From the NCBI GenBank assembly GCA_034509735.1, contig JACGWO010000005.1, positions 35,432,479 through 35,496,478 of the forward strand: a stretch of 64,000 nt of DNA, in the 5' to 3' direction. The position numbers and the translations under genes are program-made. The DNA comes from Sesamum alatum. Taxonomy: Eukaryota > Streptophyta > Magnoliopsida > Lamiales > Pedaliaceae. Under the pieces are notes generated by a model. The model was not told where the DNA came from, searched no databases, and saw only the letters and a program-made list of their open reading frames with translations. This document shows, one piece after another, positions 11,820 to 23,402 of the stretch. Numbering within the stretch: the first letter of the stretch is position 1; the number at the start of each line of letters is the position of its first letter.

Positions 11820-14045
11820 TGAAAGAATCGGGTACGGTCCGAGAATGCAACAGAAGCGTAAAAACGTGAATTTAAAGGCATAATCTTAAACGGGTTCGAA
11901 TGGGTGTTCCCTTTGAAGTTCCCGGGCGTTCGATGTTTGTCAAGAGCATAACAACATAAAATAAACATGTTGGACATGTGGCTAAAGGAATAAAAATAAA
12001 AGGTACAAGAATATAAATGAGAACCTACCTTTTGTTTCACAAACGTAGCACCGGCTCTAGGTTTGTTCCCTTTACGTTTCCTTGTTCCGTTCATTTGAGA
12101 ATTCAACGTAGAATTCCTCTAAGTTGTCCACACCACACTGTGGAAGAGCGTATCCCCTAATCTATTGCTAGATAGAAGTAGAGAAAAGAAGAAGAAATAC
12201 TTCCAAAACAATACTATTGTTTAGTGCCTTTTAGAATGTTTTTTAAGTTCAACTTTTCCAAAAAGTATGAACACAAAAAGGAGAGTTTTTCAGAGAACTT
12301 TGGAGAGTTTTGAAGGGGAAAAATTCGTACAAGACATAGGCCATTCAAGTTATGTGAATAGTTTTGTGTATATAGAGTTGTTGAATTCAAAATTCAACTT
12401 CTATGGTTAACTTCCAAAGCAACCTACATACACTCACCACTCTCTACATAACCATGCAACATTATAGCAAATAAAACCACCCATCATACCATATAAAGGC
12501 TGGTCACATGTGCCTCACATGTGGAAGATTTTAATTCTTCCTTCACTTGCTATAAATTGAATTTTCCTATGGACTAGGACTACTAGTTTTGGACTTTTAT
12601 TTAATATAATTAAATTAAGTCCAAACAAAGTCCATTGAGCATTAATTAATTCAATCAATCTCAATCCAATTGAAACCCATAAGTTTATTTAATCCAATTA
12701 AATAAACATAAGTCCAAATTCTAATTAATTGATCCAATCAATTAATTAATCCAAACCCGATAAATTAATCCAATTAATTTAAAGGTTCTAAGTCCAAATA
12801 TTAACTAATCCAATTAATTAATTCTTGGACCATCCATCAAATGGATTTCCGAATAAATGATCCAATCATTTATTTTTCTCCTTGAATTAATTTAATCCAA
12901 TTAAATTAATTCGCTTTTTCTAGAATTAATTCCAAATTAATTCTACCAATTACATAGTGATTTGTGTGTGACTCTTTAGGTTCACCCTCAACTAGACTTG
13001 GGCTTGTGTCCAACATAATTGATCAATTAAATCCAATTTAATTAACTGTGTTCCAATTAACCATTAATCGGAAAAACGCCCGTTACCATGGGTGGCCGTC
13101 TAGCAACGATTCATGGCACTAGAGACTATGTGAATATTGGCGTAAACGTTTTAGGTTCCCGAGTTCCATACGAGTATGGTCCTTCCATCATCCGTCTCCC
13201 GGTCTAAGTCTAGGGCATGGAATTGAGCGTCGGTTCCCATCCTGGACTAGACAACTATGCTCAATAACTCGAGACGTTTGCTCTATTGATCGACGTAGGA
13301 AACCATTCCCTACTCGACCAATCGCTGTGGCCACAGACTTAAAGAGCTTAAACCGTCTCAGAGCGCATAGGAGACTCGACTGTGATATATTGACAGGTGA
13401 CGGATCCTATCTTGGAATCCACCATCCTCAATACATATTCCGACTGCATTGGATAAAGCTTATGATGAACGTATCCCAGATACGGACATCTCTTGCCAGA
13501 CCCTAGATACAACCTTCATATGCATGTGACTGCCGTGATTCCTCAAGTTCGAGGACTAATCTCGTACTATCGGAGCCGGGAATTCCAGTCATACCGACCA
13601 AGCCTCCAAGGCTTCCATATGACGATTCCCGCGAGTCAGTTCAGTCAGCTAACACCCTTGTCAACTAACCCACTAATATTGCATGGACGTCCAACGTCTG
13701 TCGCCGATGAAACACGACACTCATCCAATGAATGCAATCCTTAGTGCAAGTCTCTATAGGACCCTCAGTGCCCTGTCTCGAGGTCCTCAACTTGGAACAT
13801 TCCAAACCAACCCTCAAAAGTTGGTTTCGTAGCTGCCATCCAATGCGCAGCTCAACTACATGGGTTATCCAATTGGTCTGTGGGCATTTGTTGTGACGTT
13901 AAAACGTCGTTTAACGTAATCAGTAAGCACAACAAACACATAGTGTCACGGATGAATACTTACTATATTCATCAAGTCAATAAAAATTGTTAAATAGTAC
14001 CCAAAACTGCCAATCCAATTGGCTTTTTGGTCACCTATTCTAACA
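11820..14045 (-). mobile_element. Solo LTR of a retrotransposon (2226 bp) with 5 bp target duplication
   Basis: On the minus strand the element starts TGTTAGAATAGG (14045) and ends in CCGATTCTTTCA (11820), so the ends carry TG...CA and an imperfect inverted repeat (TGTTAGAATAGG against TGAAAGAATCGG, 9 of 12 matches). The five bases just outside each end are ACTAA (11815-11819 and 14046-14050), a direct target duplication. There is no gag or pol frame and no second LTR, so recombination between two LTRs probably left this one. A compact non-autonomous element is the alternative. The part near 12590-12960 is a run of short AATTAATT-type repeats. The part near 13080-13880 is GC-richer and holds only a spurious short frame. 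The lineage (copia or gypsy) is not determined. Confidence 0.75.
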
Positions 14046-14050
14046 ACTAA

Positions 14051-14477
14051 AACAGAATTTGCCAATATTATGCCGTAAGGGCTTGTTTACTATGGGGCAT
14101 GGGACAAGTATGGCAAACATTAATTTGTGATAATATTTGGGACAAACGGTTTAATGATTATTTAGTCATGTGTTTACTTACTACAATATTTTTAGGACAA
14201 ATATGATGTCAGTTTAATCTTTTGTTTACTTGTACGCAGAAAAACATGTATTGTTATGTTCATTTACAATTTTGTCAATAGTAGGACAAAAATCACATCA
14301 CATTCCTATCTCCAAACACATCACCTACCCTCTAAAACGTTCCATTCTTCTTTGTTTTGTGTACCCTCGGCTTCCCATTTTGCTTCGTTGGACGTTGTTC
14401 TGGGTTATGCAAAGCCGCAACAATGAAACGAGCTACTATTCATTTGAATATCGGAATCGAATTTCCATTCCCTGTTG
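14051..14477. other. Intergenic stretch with MITE-like sequence
   Basis: No gene is seen. The start (GGGCTTGTTTACTATGGGG near 14068) resembles the ends of small plant hAT/PIF-type elements. A related-looking end occurs near 61615 (minus strand: GGCTATGTTTACAATACTG). I could not find a clean paired terminus, so I do not delimit an element. Confidence 0.25.
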
Positions 14478-14885
14478 GGGAGGCGACCATTACACTCCAA
14501 GACAAATACCCCCTCGTTGTTTGAAAAATTACAAATACCCTTTGAGGTTTGTAACCATCTAACAAATAACCCATTTCCATCAATTTTTATGGGTGAACTG
14601 ACCAAAATGCCCTTATGCACTAAATTATTTTTATTTAATTCCTAAAATTTTTTTGAACTACAACGTGCGGGGAGAGGTTTCGTAAGTTTTTATGCAGAGT
14701 GGCAATAATGCAATTTGCCTTGGCCGATTTTCTATCATTTTAATAAAAAATTCAAGGGCAAAATGATCCATTTTAGGCCTTTGGTTAAAAATTACAAACC
14801 TCAGGAGAATATTTGTAATTTTTCAAACAACGAGGGAGGATTTGTAATCATGCCAAACCTCAGGGGAGGTAGATGTAATTTACCC
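14478..14885. mobile_element. Inverted-repeat DNA element, copy B (left end degraded)
   Basis: This is clearly homologous to 10029-10458: both share the central ATGGGTGAACTGACCAAAAT block and the segment AAATTACAAACCTCAGG. The right end is intact (reverse complement GGGTAAATTACATCTACCTC). The left arm pairs with the right arm over CTCGTTGTTTGAAAAATTAC, but the outer 40 or so bases no longer match, so the left terminus is rearranged or lost. Confidence 0.6.
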
Positions 14886-15420
14886 TAATTATTTTGTTAA
14901 ATTAAAAGTCACTATAAAAAAACTCAAAATGAAGTTTAACTACTCGAATAAAAAAACAATAGATTTTATTTCGAATATTTTCGAGAATAACTCATATTAG
15001 TAGAGACAATTTATTTCTTTAACTGAACAAATCAAATAAAAAAAAATTAAAATCTCAAAGTTCAAAATTAAATTTGATAAAAATTTACTATAAATAAATA
15101 AACATAATTAATAAAATTAATTTTGCAATTGAATTCGGATAAATCAAAGAACTCACATTGCAATAAGATCACGATGCCTTTAAGTAAAAATAGAGTAAAA
15201 GTTAATAGCTGAGTTTAATAAATAAAACAAAACATCAAAAGAGTCGATTTTCTTGAATTAAAAAACATTTTAATAATTTTTTAAGAATTTTATAGTATTT
15301 TTTCCTAAAAAATAAAGAAAGAAAGAGAATCTAACCGCTCAATAAAGTAATAATAAATAAATAAAAAAGAACTCACCAGAAAATACCACAAAAGGAAAGA
15401 ACAAATATCCTAAAACAGTG
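14886..15420. other. AT-rich intergenic DNA upstream of HSP101
   Basis: I see no gene or clear repeat here. A two-unit heat-shock half-element (TTCTTGAA, 15250-15257) occurs about 1.1 kb upstream of the start codon and may be chance. Confidence 0.4.
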
Positions 15421-15431
15421 GAACCTGAAAA

Positions 15432-15450
15432 GTTCTAGTACTTTCTAGCG
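15432..15450 (+). promoter_or_regulatory. Heat-shock element, upstream copy
   Basis: The run TTCTAGTACTTTCTAG shows TTC at 15433, GTA at 15438, TTC at 15443 and G at 15448. This is the 5-base alternating nTTCn/nGAAn spacing of a heat-shock factor site, with mismatches in the GAA units. It lies upstream of HSP101, where such sites are expected. Confidence 0.5.
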
Positions 15451-15585
15451 CAACCTCCGAACTTCCGGACACCTCTTCTCCCTCAACAAAAGCAGCCCGT
15501 CAGGCCTTAATCTTCTCATTGCATAAACAAACAGATTTCGATACTCTCTCTCGTTCTTTGGGAATCAAGCTCTCTAACACAAGAA

Positions 15586-15603
15586 TTCTTGATTTTTCAA
15601 GAA
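15586..15603 (+). promoter_or_regulatory. Near-perfect four-unit heat-shock element
   Basis: TTCTTGATTTTTCAAGAA contains four alternating units at 5-base spacing (TTC, GAT, TTC, GAA) and matches 11 of 12 core bases. A TATAAT motif follows at about 15610. A further two-unit site (TTCTTGAA) is at 15621-15628. The arrangement suggests direct heat-shock factor control of HSP101. Whether the site lies in the promoter or early leader depends on the unknown transcription start. Confidence 0.65.
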
Positions 15604-15666
15604 CCCCGTTATAATTCTTGTTCTTGAATCAGACTTTCCTGTTCTACTTTCCCACTGCCCATAAAG

Positions 15667-16380
15667 GTATGATTCGTATGATGCATTGCCGCTGTGTTTT
15701 CTTCTTGTTTTCAAGATTTTTGTATGCGTTCTTGTGTTTTTCTGATTTTCTGTTGTTGGGCTGTGGATGTCGCTCTGTTTTGAGTGTGAAACAGAGTGAC
15801 ATTACTTGTTTCGAGTGATGAATGTTGTTGAGCCAGGATATGGTTCAATATTCAGCTTTTGTTGCCTGTTTTGATGACTTGATTCAAGAAATTGAAATGG
15901 GTCACTGAGTATTGGTTGGAAGTGTTCTAAAATTTTGGTTGCGTATGAATGAATGCATGTTTGTGTTGTTTTCAGTTGATTATCAATGTACATTTGATCT
16001 TTTGAATTTTGACGTGAAGAGGAATGCATTAATCATCAACCTGTTTTCTAATTCGTTATAAGTTTCTGATGGAGAATAATCATTGATTCTCCACATATTT
16101 GGTGATCCCATTTCTTTGCAAAACTAATAGAGGTGAACAAGAACTGATGCGTCATTGTTGAGCACATTGAGCTATGCAGCATTTTGAATGAAGTGGATAT
16201 CGAATTCTCAGTTAGTTCTTTGGATAATCAACATATTTATGTGTGAAATTTGTGCTGTTTGATGATATGTTCGCTGGGATTCCTCTGGATGTTGTGGCTG
16301 ATCAATTTTCTGATTCAAGCTGTAAGATCAAGAAAAGGGATTAGTTTCGAAATTTTACTGATGGTAATGTCTTTTTACAG
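15667..16380 (+). other. 5' UTR intron of HSP101 (714 bp)
   Basis: A leader exon ends CATAAAG with donor GTATGA at 15667. A pyrimidine-rich stretch ending TTTTTACAG closes the intron at 16380, 25 bases before the start codon. The leader region before it contains no ATG-initiated frame that continues into the gene, so splicing here is a better explanation than a very long leader. Confidence 0.65.
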
Positions 16381-16405
16381 AATCTATTAAGGAGTAATCC
16401 TAGCA

Positions 16406-19400
16406 ATGAATCCTGAGAAGTTCACCCACAAGACCAATGAGGCCCTTGCTGCGGCTCATGAACTGGCTATGAGTGCCGGCCATGCTCAGTTCACACCTCT
16501 TCACTTTGCTGCGGCTTTAATTTCTGATCCTCACGGCATCTTCCGACAAGCGATTGCCGGCGCTGGTGGTGGTGATGAGGCTGCAAATTCAGTCGAGAGG
16601 GTGATCAGCCAAGCTATAAAGAAGCTGCCTTCACAGACGCCTCCACCCGATGAAATACCCGCTAGTACTTCTCTGATCAAGGTCATTCGACGTGCCCAAT
16701 CCTTGCAAAAATCCCGAGGCGATACCCATTTGGCAGTTGATCAATTGATTTTAGGCCTTCTTGAGGATTCCCAAATGCAAGACCTGTTGAAAGAGGCCGG
16801 TGTGACTACTTCTAAGGTGAAACAAGAAGTTGAGAAATTGAGAGGAAAAGAAGGCAAAAAGGTGGAGAGTGCATCAGGTGATTCTACATTTCAAGCGCTT
16901 AAGACGTATGGACGCGACCTTGTCGAGCAGGCTGGAAAGCTCGACCCTGTGATTGGTAGAGATGAAGAAATCCGGAGAGTTGTCAGGATTCTTTCAAGGA
17001 GGACTAAAAACAATCCAGTCCTCATTGGGGAGCCCGGTGTGGGGAAAACTGCGGTGGTTGAAGGATTAGCTCAGAGGATTGTTAATGGTGATGTCCCAAG
17101 TAATCTTGCTGATGTTAGGCTTATAGCATTGGATATGGGTGCGTTAATCGCGGGAGCAAAATACAGAGGTGAATTTGAAGAGAGATTGAAGGCTGTACTG
17201 AAGGAAGTTGAAGAAGCAGAGGGAAAAGTGATTTTGTTTATTGATGAAATCCATCTGGTTCTTGGTGCTGGTCGGACTGAGGGATCGATGGACGCTGCCA
17301 ATCTCTTCAAGCCAATGCTTGCAAGGGGTCAGTTGAGGTGTATTGGTGCGACAACTCTTGAAGAGTACAGGAAGTATGTGGAAAAAGATGCTGCTTTCGA
17401 GAGGCGTTTCCAGCAGGTTTATGTTGCTGAGCCGAGTGTCCCTGATACGATCAGTATCTTGAGAGGTCTGAAAGAGAAGTATGAAGGGCATCATGGTGTT
17501 AAAATCCAGGATCGAGCCCTTGTAGTTGCAGCGCAACTCTCAGCTCGTTACATTACTGGTATGCATGCATCGTCTGAGTTCGACGTTCTTTCTAAAAATG
17601 CTTTCGGCCTGCCAGGAAAGAAGTCTTGAATATGAGTTTGGTGAGGTTTCTTGTCGAAGTATCTGATGTTTTGGGAATTTGATTGCAGGGAGACATCTGC
17701 CGGACAAGGCAATTGACCTGGTTGATGAGGCTTGTGCTAATGTGAGAGTCCAGCTTGACAGTCAGCCTGAAGAAATTGATAATCTGGAAAGGAAGAGAAT
17801 TCAGTTGGAGGTTGAGCTCCATGCTCTTGAGAAGGAGAAAGATAAAGCTAGTAAAGCTCGGCTCGTTGAAGTGAGTAATTTTTCGTAGTCATTGTTGTAC
17901 GCTATAATGGTGTGTCTAATTGTCGAGTTATGTTTAACTTCTGGTTTTAACACTTTATAAATTTTCAGGTGCGGAAGGAACTCGATGACTTGAGAGATAA
18001 ACTACAACCATTGATGATGAGATACAGAAAAGAGAAGGAGAGAATTGATGAGCTCAGGAGACTAAAACAAAGGCGGGACGAGCTCTTGTATGCCTTACAA
18101 GAAGCTGAAAGGAGATATGATCTTGCAAGGGCCGCAGACTTGAGATATGGAGCGATTCAAGAAGTGGAAGCTGCTATTGCTAAGCTTGAAGCGGGTGGCA
18201 ATGAGAACGGAATGCTTACGGAAACTGTTGGACCAGATCAAATTGCAGAAGTTGTGAGCCGTTGGACTGGTATACCTGTTACCCGTCTTGGCCAGAATGA
18301 GAAGGAGAGATTGATTGGTCTTGCTGATAGGCTGCACCAACGAGTCGTGGGACAAGATCGGGCCGTTACTGCTGTTGCTGAGGCTGTGTTGAGATCAAGA
18401 GCCGGACTTGGGAGGCCTCAGCAGCCAACTGGTTCATTCCTTTTCTTGGGTCCGACCGGTGTTGGTAAGACGGAGCTTGCCAAGGCTCTGGCTGAGCAGC
18501 TGTTTGATGACGACAACTTGATGGTCAGGATCGACATGTCTGAGTACATGGAGCAACACTCTGTTGCTCGATTGATTGGAGCACCCCCTGGGTAAGTTGA
18601 AGTTCTTTTTTAAGTTAATCTGGAGTTCTTGTTTATATAATGTAACAATAATGCTGATTGCCAATGCATATTCAGCTACGTTGGACACGAGGAAGGTGGG
18701 CAACTGACGGAAGCCGTGAGGAGACGACCTTACAGTGTCATCCTCTTTGATGAAGTGGAGAAAGCACATCCCACAGTGTTCAATACCTTGCTACAAGTCT
18801 TAGACGACGGGCGGCTGACAGACGGCCAAGGTCGGACGGTAGACTTCACAAATACCGTCATCATTATGACCTCGAATCTTGGAGCCGAGTATCTTTTAAG
18901 AGGACTGATGGGCAAATGCACCATGGATAGTGCTCGTGAGATGGTGATGCAAGAGGTAAACCGACTGTTCCATACTCGATGTACTTGAGCATTACGCTCG
19001 TTTTCTAATAAAAGTTGTTGCTTAACCTTGTCATTTACCAGGTGAGGAAGCACTTCAAGCCCGAGTTGCTCAATCGACTAGACGAAATTGTGGTCTTCGA
19101 TCCACTTTCTCATGACCAGCTCAGGAAAGTTTGCCGCCTCCAGTTGAAAGACGTCGCAAGCCGGTTGGCAGAGAGGGGAATCGCATTGGGAGTCACTGAA
19201 TCAGCACTAGATATCATCTTAGCCGAAAGTTATGATCCAGTAAGTTCAACTGTCCCGGACCATTCTTGATATCTCGATCTAAGTTTTACTTGTATAGATC
19301 AAAATCTGACCATACCATGCTTGCAGGTATACGGTGCGCGTCCCATAAGGAGATGGCTCGAGAAAAGGGTGGTGACCGAGTTATCAAAAATGCTCGTAAG

Positions 19401-19623
19401 AGAGGAAATCGATGAAAACTCGACCGTGTACATAGATGCCTCGCTAGACGGGAAAGACTTGACATACCGTGTTGAGAAGAACGGAGGACTATTCAATGCT
19501 GCCACCGGGGAGAAGTCCGATGTGCTGATTCAAATCCCAAATGGGGTGCGGGCGGATGCTGCGCAAGCCGTCAAGAGGATAAAGATCGAAGAAATAGACG
19601 ACGACGATGAGATGGACGAGTAA
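16406..19623 (+). CDS. HSP101: Cytosolic heat shock protein HSP101 (ClpB/Hsp100 disaggregase)
   Basis: This AAA+ chaperone forms a hexamer that threads aggregated proteins through its pore with Hsp70 and small heat-shock proteins; in plants it is needed for acquired thermotolerance. Exons: 16406-17558, 17689-17870, 17969-18591, 18676-18955, 19042-19239 and 19327-19623, giving 910 aa, almost exactly the Arabidopsis length. Domain order: Clp N-terminal repeats (about 1-150); first AAA+ module with Walker A GEPGVGKT (208-215), pore loop KYRG (252-255) and Walker B VILFIDE (275-281); a coiled-coil middle domain (about 400-530); second module with Walker A GPTGVGKT (606-613), pore loop GYVG (653-656) and Walker B VILFDE (674-679); and an acidic tail, IDDDDEMDE. 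There is no transit peptide before the Clp N domain, so it is the cytosolic or nuclear form, not the chloroplast or mitochondrial ClpB. All junctions keep phase and no damage is seen. Confidence 0.97.
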
Positions 19624-19657
19624 ATAGCTTCTGACTTTGCTTCTGTTGGGTGGTTGG

Positions 19658-19663
19658 AATAAA
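19658..19663 (+). terminator. Polyadenylation signal of HSP101
   Basis: AATAAA lies 35 bases after the stop codon, in a T-rich 3' region, and is a plausible near-upstream element. Plant signals are loose, so the cleavage site is not assigned. Confidence 0.5.
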
Positions 19664-19877
19664 ATTTTTGGTGTTTCAACTTCTCTGTTTGTATTGTAAA
19701 TGTGAGGTTTCTGATCTGAGGTATGGAATGGCTGATGGAGATGGTAGCCATGTTCCATTCTTGCAGGCAATAACGATGTAATAATTTGTACTTTGTTTCA
19801 AGTGTTCACAGTTTTATACAATCTTTGAGTCCTTTTCTTCTTTCCATCGCTTAACTGTTGATCATGTGTCAACATTG

Positions 19878-20240
19878 ATAATGTCCATAGCATTTATTTT
19901 AGTTTGTATTTTAAAGAACTTCAAAGTTAGCTTGTACTTTAAAAAACTTTAGAGAGAATATCGATAGAATTTATCTTAATTTATATTTTAAATAACTTTA
20001 GAATTCATCTGACATTTTAAAGAACTTTAGAGAGAATATCGATAGAGTTTATCTTAGTTTGTATTTCAAAGAATTTCGAAACTCTTTGAGATGGGTGAAC
20101 TTTTAATTCTTCAAAAAATTTCGATAGCGTTTATTTTAATTTATACTTTAACGAATTTAAAAAAGAATGTAGATAGAATTTATCTTCATTTGTACTTTAA
20201 ACACTTAAGAGAGTGTCGATAAAGTATATTTCAGTTCAAG
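19878..20240 (+). repeat. Degenerate tandem repeat between HSP101 and the membrane-protein gene
   Basis: About five to six imperfect units run head to tail. Each has the pattern AATATCGATAGAATTTATCT, then T-rich sequence with GTATTTTAAA, then GAACTTTAGAGAG. The first units are about 78 bases long, later ones shorter or altered. It is AT-rich and non-coding. Confidence 0.6.
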
Positions 20241-20288
20241 TACAACTCTATGAGCTTTGATATTTTCTGGGAGAGTTGAAATTTAATA

Positions 20289-20613
20289 GGTGTTTGGCTA
20301 AGTTTATTTAATAATTTTATAAATTCATATATTTTATAATATGTTTATAGAACTTATAAGATATTAGATTTTGTTTTAAAAATAAGTTTAGTTATTATCT
20401 GGATAAATGAAATTATGAATTTTATAAGAGGTTGGTAGTGATAAATTTGTTACTAATTTGAAGGTGTTAGATAAAAATAAGTCAATATTTTTTTTTTTTT
20501 TTAAGAGATCATAAATTTAAGAGTTTATAAGCTATTTTGTAAAAATATTATCAAACACTTTGTAATATTTTATAAAATGGCTTCATAAAGAGCTTGTAAG
20601 TTCATCCAAACGC
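20289..20613. mobile_element. Small inverted-repeat element (MITE)
   Basis: The left end GGTGTTTGGCTAAGTTTA pairs with the reverse complement of the right end, GGCGTTTGGATGAACTTA (14 of 18). The interior is AT-rich with subterminal motifs such as AACTTATAAG. No target duplication is visible. The terminal style recalls hAT-type MITEs, but the family is not assigned. Confidence 0.5.
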
Positions 20614-20907
20614 CATTCGGAACCTTTATCTCAGGGGTGAAAAGCACAAATGATCAAATTTATAGGGGCCAAATTGACAAGATCCATTACCATAGGGCAG
20701 AAAACTGCAAACTTAGAAATTTCAAAAAATTCCAGAAAACGCCACAATCGTTCATTTATGCATCTTCTGCACATGCACAAGTCGTACTAATTACTGAAGT
20801 TCACAGCTGGGAGGGATTTCATTTGATGATTGATGGGGAATTCGCTTTGACTATCTGGTGATTTACTGGAAATTTGTTAGTCCTTGAGATTGAATTGAAT
20901 TCGACGA

Positions 20908-23402
20908 ATGTCAAACCCTAATATAACCCTCTCGATCGCTTCGGTGCGAAACATCACGGATCCCCCTGTGCGGAGCAAAATTGGGAGGATTTCCGATTTG
21001 TACAGCGACGGAAGCGAGGGGTGTAGCAGTTTGTGGCGCGATGCGGCCCTGGTTGTACCGTCGGCTTTGTTGGTGTTGTACCTAGGGTTCCAGACCAGGC
21101 GCCATCTGAAGAAGCTCAGCAACCGGAAGTCTTACGTCATGATTGCGTACTACGCGCTCCTATGGTTCTCTGCTCTTCTCAATTTGGCGTGGTCTCTTCT
21201 TCAGGTGGAATTCTGTCTCCATTTTTTTTTTTTGGAATTTTTAGAATTGGGAATTTGAGCTGGTATTTACTATGTTCAAGTTGTATGCGCTTTTAGCAAC
21301 TCACATTGCTGGAATTTTAGAAAAATAAGGGGTTTGGTTTGTTAATTCTCCTACATCTTTAATGGGTATATTGCTTCCGGATTTGAGGAATTAATCCATT
21401 GTTTTTGGATATTCACTATCTAGGATCATATTGTTGGTATCTCTGACATAATTTTGCAGCTTCAGTGTTAAGAAATTTGAAGTCTGTTCCTAGCGAGTAA
21501 CATATAAATTCATATAGTTACTCAATTGGTTCTTTTTATTTTTTATGGACTCACGTTGAACATGATCCATGTAATTATGTAAATTCCAGTTAGATTTATA
21601 TATATTGAATTGCAGAATCATTTATGGATATAGTGCTGTGACAAATGAATAAGCAAGCAAGATGCTGAATCTGTTGGATCAGGGTGATGAAATACCATTA
21701 GTTTTTGACTTGTTGTGGAAAGGGTTTTATAAGAGTTGCAATATGTCTATTGCTTGCCTGATTTTAAGGTGTTATGTTGTCCTTTGTATTCCTGGAGGAC
21801 GAGTCCTTTATTTTGCATTTACCATCATTGTCCAAAATGATGAATACAGAACATGAGAACAACTAGAAACTTGGCTTCGGGAAATGCTTTTAAAGATTTA
21901 CATTGTGGGTTTCTCTTGTTAAGAGAATTTTGCCTGCTATGCGATCTGAAGAAACTTTTCTTCTTTGATATATTTGCGTGTATAATTGGTCGGTGTACTG
22001 TTAAAGTCATAGGTCTGGAGAATCCAAATTATCTGCTTTTTGTTTGTATTGATTCTGTGATGGAAAACAGGGATGGCAGTGTGCTCCCGGGAAGGCGATT
22101 TCTTGGAACCTGTTGTCATTATTCACAGAATGTGGAATGCTATCTTTAGAAATTAGCATAGTGGCATTCCTGCTCCAGGATAACTATGCTAGTGGATTGG
22201 AAGCACTGGCGCATACTTTCCTAGTTTCAGGTTCCTTTGTTGCAGTTGACATACTTGTCCAGGTAATGGATGTCTTCCATTCCAAATAGCATTTAGTTGA
22301 AGTACGTATGAATAGATCTAAAATTTATCAATGTCATTTCGTCATCAAACTGAAATGGAAAAATGGATGAGAAGTTAGGTACGACTGGCTTGTAATTTGA
22401 GGACAAGCTGGAGAAGGGGATTGGACTCATTATAAAAATTCACATAAAGGAAACCCAGATGGCAATAAGGCAGCACTATGTTCTCCAGATTTTGATGGAG
22501 TTTTCTGTAGTTTTGTTCTCTCTCCCTAGGATCCAATTCATAGTACTACTGAATGCTCAAGGAGCGAAATAATCTTCTTCTATTGGACTAGCTTTAGAGG
22601 ATTAAGTTACGAAATTATGTGCAATTCACGTTGTGCTGGTTCTTTTTCCTGAAAAAAAATATGAGATTATTTGTCCTTGGCGCAGACAATCTTCATTTTC
22701 GGGTTTGGGGTGCCGCTCTTCAGTAGTGCTGATGCCTCACATTGGGGGAAGTGGAGTGTATTGTTTGTTCATACTTTGGTGCTCACAGCAGTCTATTGCT
22801 ACATACTATTTGTTCACTATTCAAAGTGGAGAGATAAGTTGCCACGTGAGTTAAACCTTCTCTAATAATGAGATAGGTCCTACTACTTTCATGTCGATTA
22901 TTTCTTGAGACTAACTTGCTCTCACTTATCTGGGTCCATGAATTAACCAAACAAAATACAGCAAGGCCATCATTCTACAACTACGTAGTTGTCATGTTCA
23001 TAATAAACGCTATGGGGTTATTTGCTAGTGGACTGGCTGGAATTGGTATTGGCCTTGGACTTTGGTATGTGCCTTTCCCTTACATTTAGAAGTACTTATA
23101 ATCTAATACAAGTATTCATATTGCTTCAGCTCACCGTGATTCTTCTGTCAGGTTGTACAATGTTATAATTATCTGCCATCACTCCCTTTATCTTCCTTTC
23201 CTGTACGTAACTTTCCTGGCTGGCTTCTTCCAGGTACTTGTTTTTGCTTTTATACTCAATTGAGAGGATTGAATGCATTTGCTTTCTAAAAAAAATGAGT
23301 TTTTTGACTTTAATATATTTGCAGGAGGAAGATTGGCTTTTGGATAATGCATATTACTCAGAGATGAAAGATGCTGGTTTTTTCGATACTGAGTGGGATT
23401 AG
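20908..23402 (+). CDS. Seven-span membrane protein, TPRA1/CAND (candidate G-protein-coupled receptor) family
   Basis: Exons 20908-21204, 22071-22262, 22686-22845, 22962-23064, 23152-23233 and 23325-23402 join in phase to give 303 aa, the usual size for plant homologues of TPRA1 (transmembrane protein adipocyte-associated 1). Arabidopsis relatives include CAND2 and CAND8. Hydrophobic segments suggest seven membrane spans: one after the Asn-containing N-terminus (ALVVPSALLVLYLGF), one at IAYYALLWFSALLNLAWSLL, one in exon 2, one across the exon 2-3 junction, one at WSVLFVHTLVLTAVYCYILF, one in exon 4, and one at YLPFLYVTFLAGFF. The acidic tail ends FFDTEWD. CAND2 was reported as a phytomelatonin receptor (PMTR1), but that role is disputed, so ligand and G-protein coupling are unproven here. 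The gene converges on DExH14, with about 1.3 kb between stop codons. I cannot tell which CAND paralogue it is. Confidence 0.85.

Noticed and set aside
11816..12106. 96-codon minus-strand frame at the LTR end
   Set aside because: It resembles no known protein and overlaps the LTR boundary and target duplication, so it is not a gene.
13493..13744. 83-codon plus-strand frame in the GC-richer part of the solo LTR
   Set aside because: It lies within a delimited LTR, has no gag or pol motif and runs opposite to the element's orientation.
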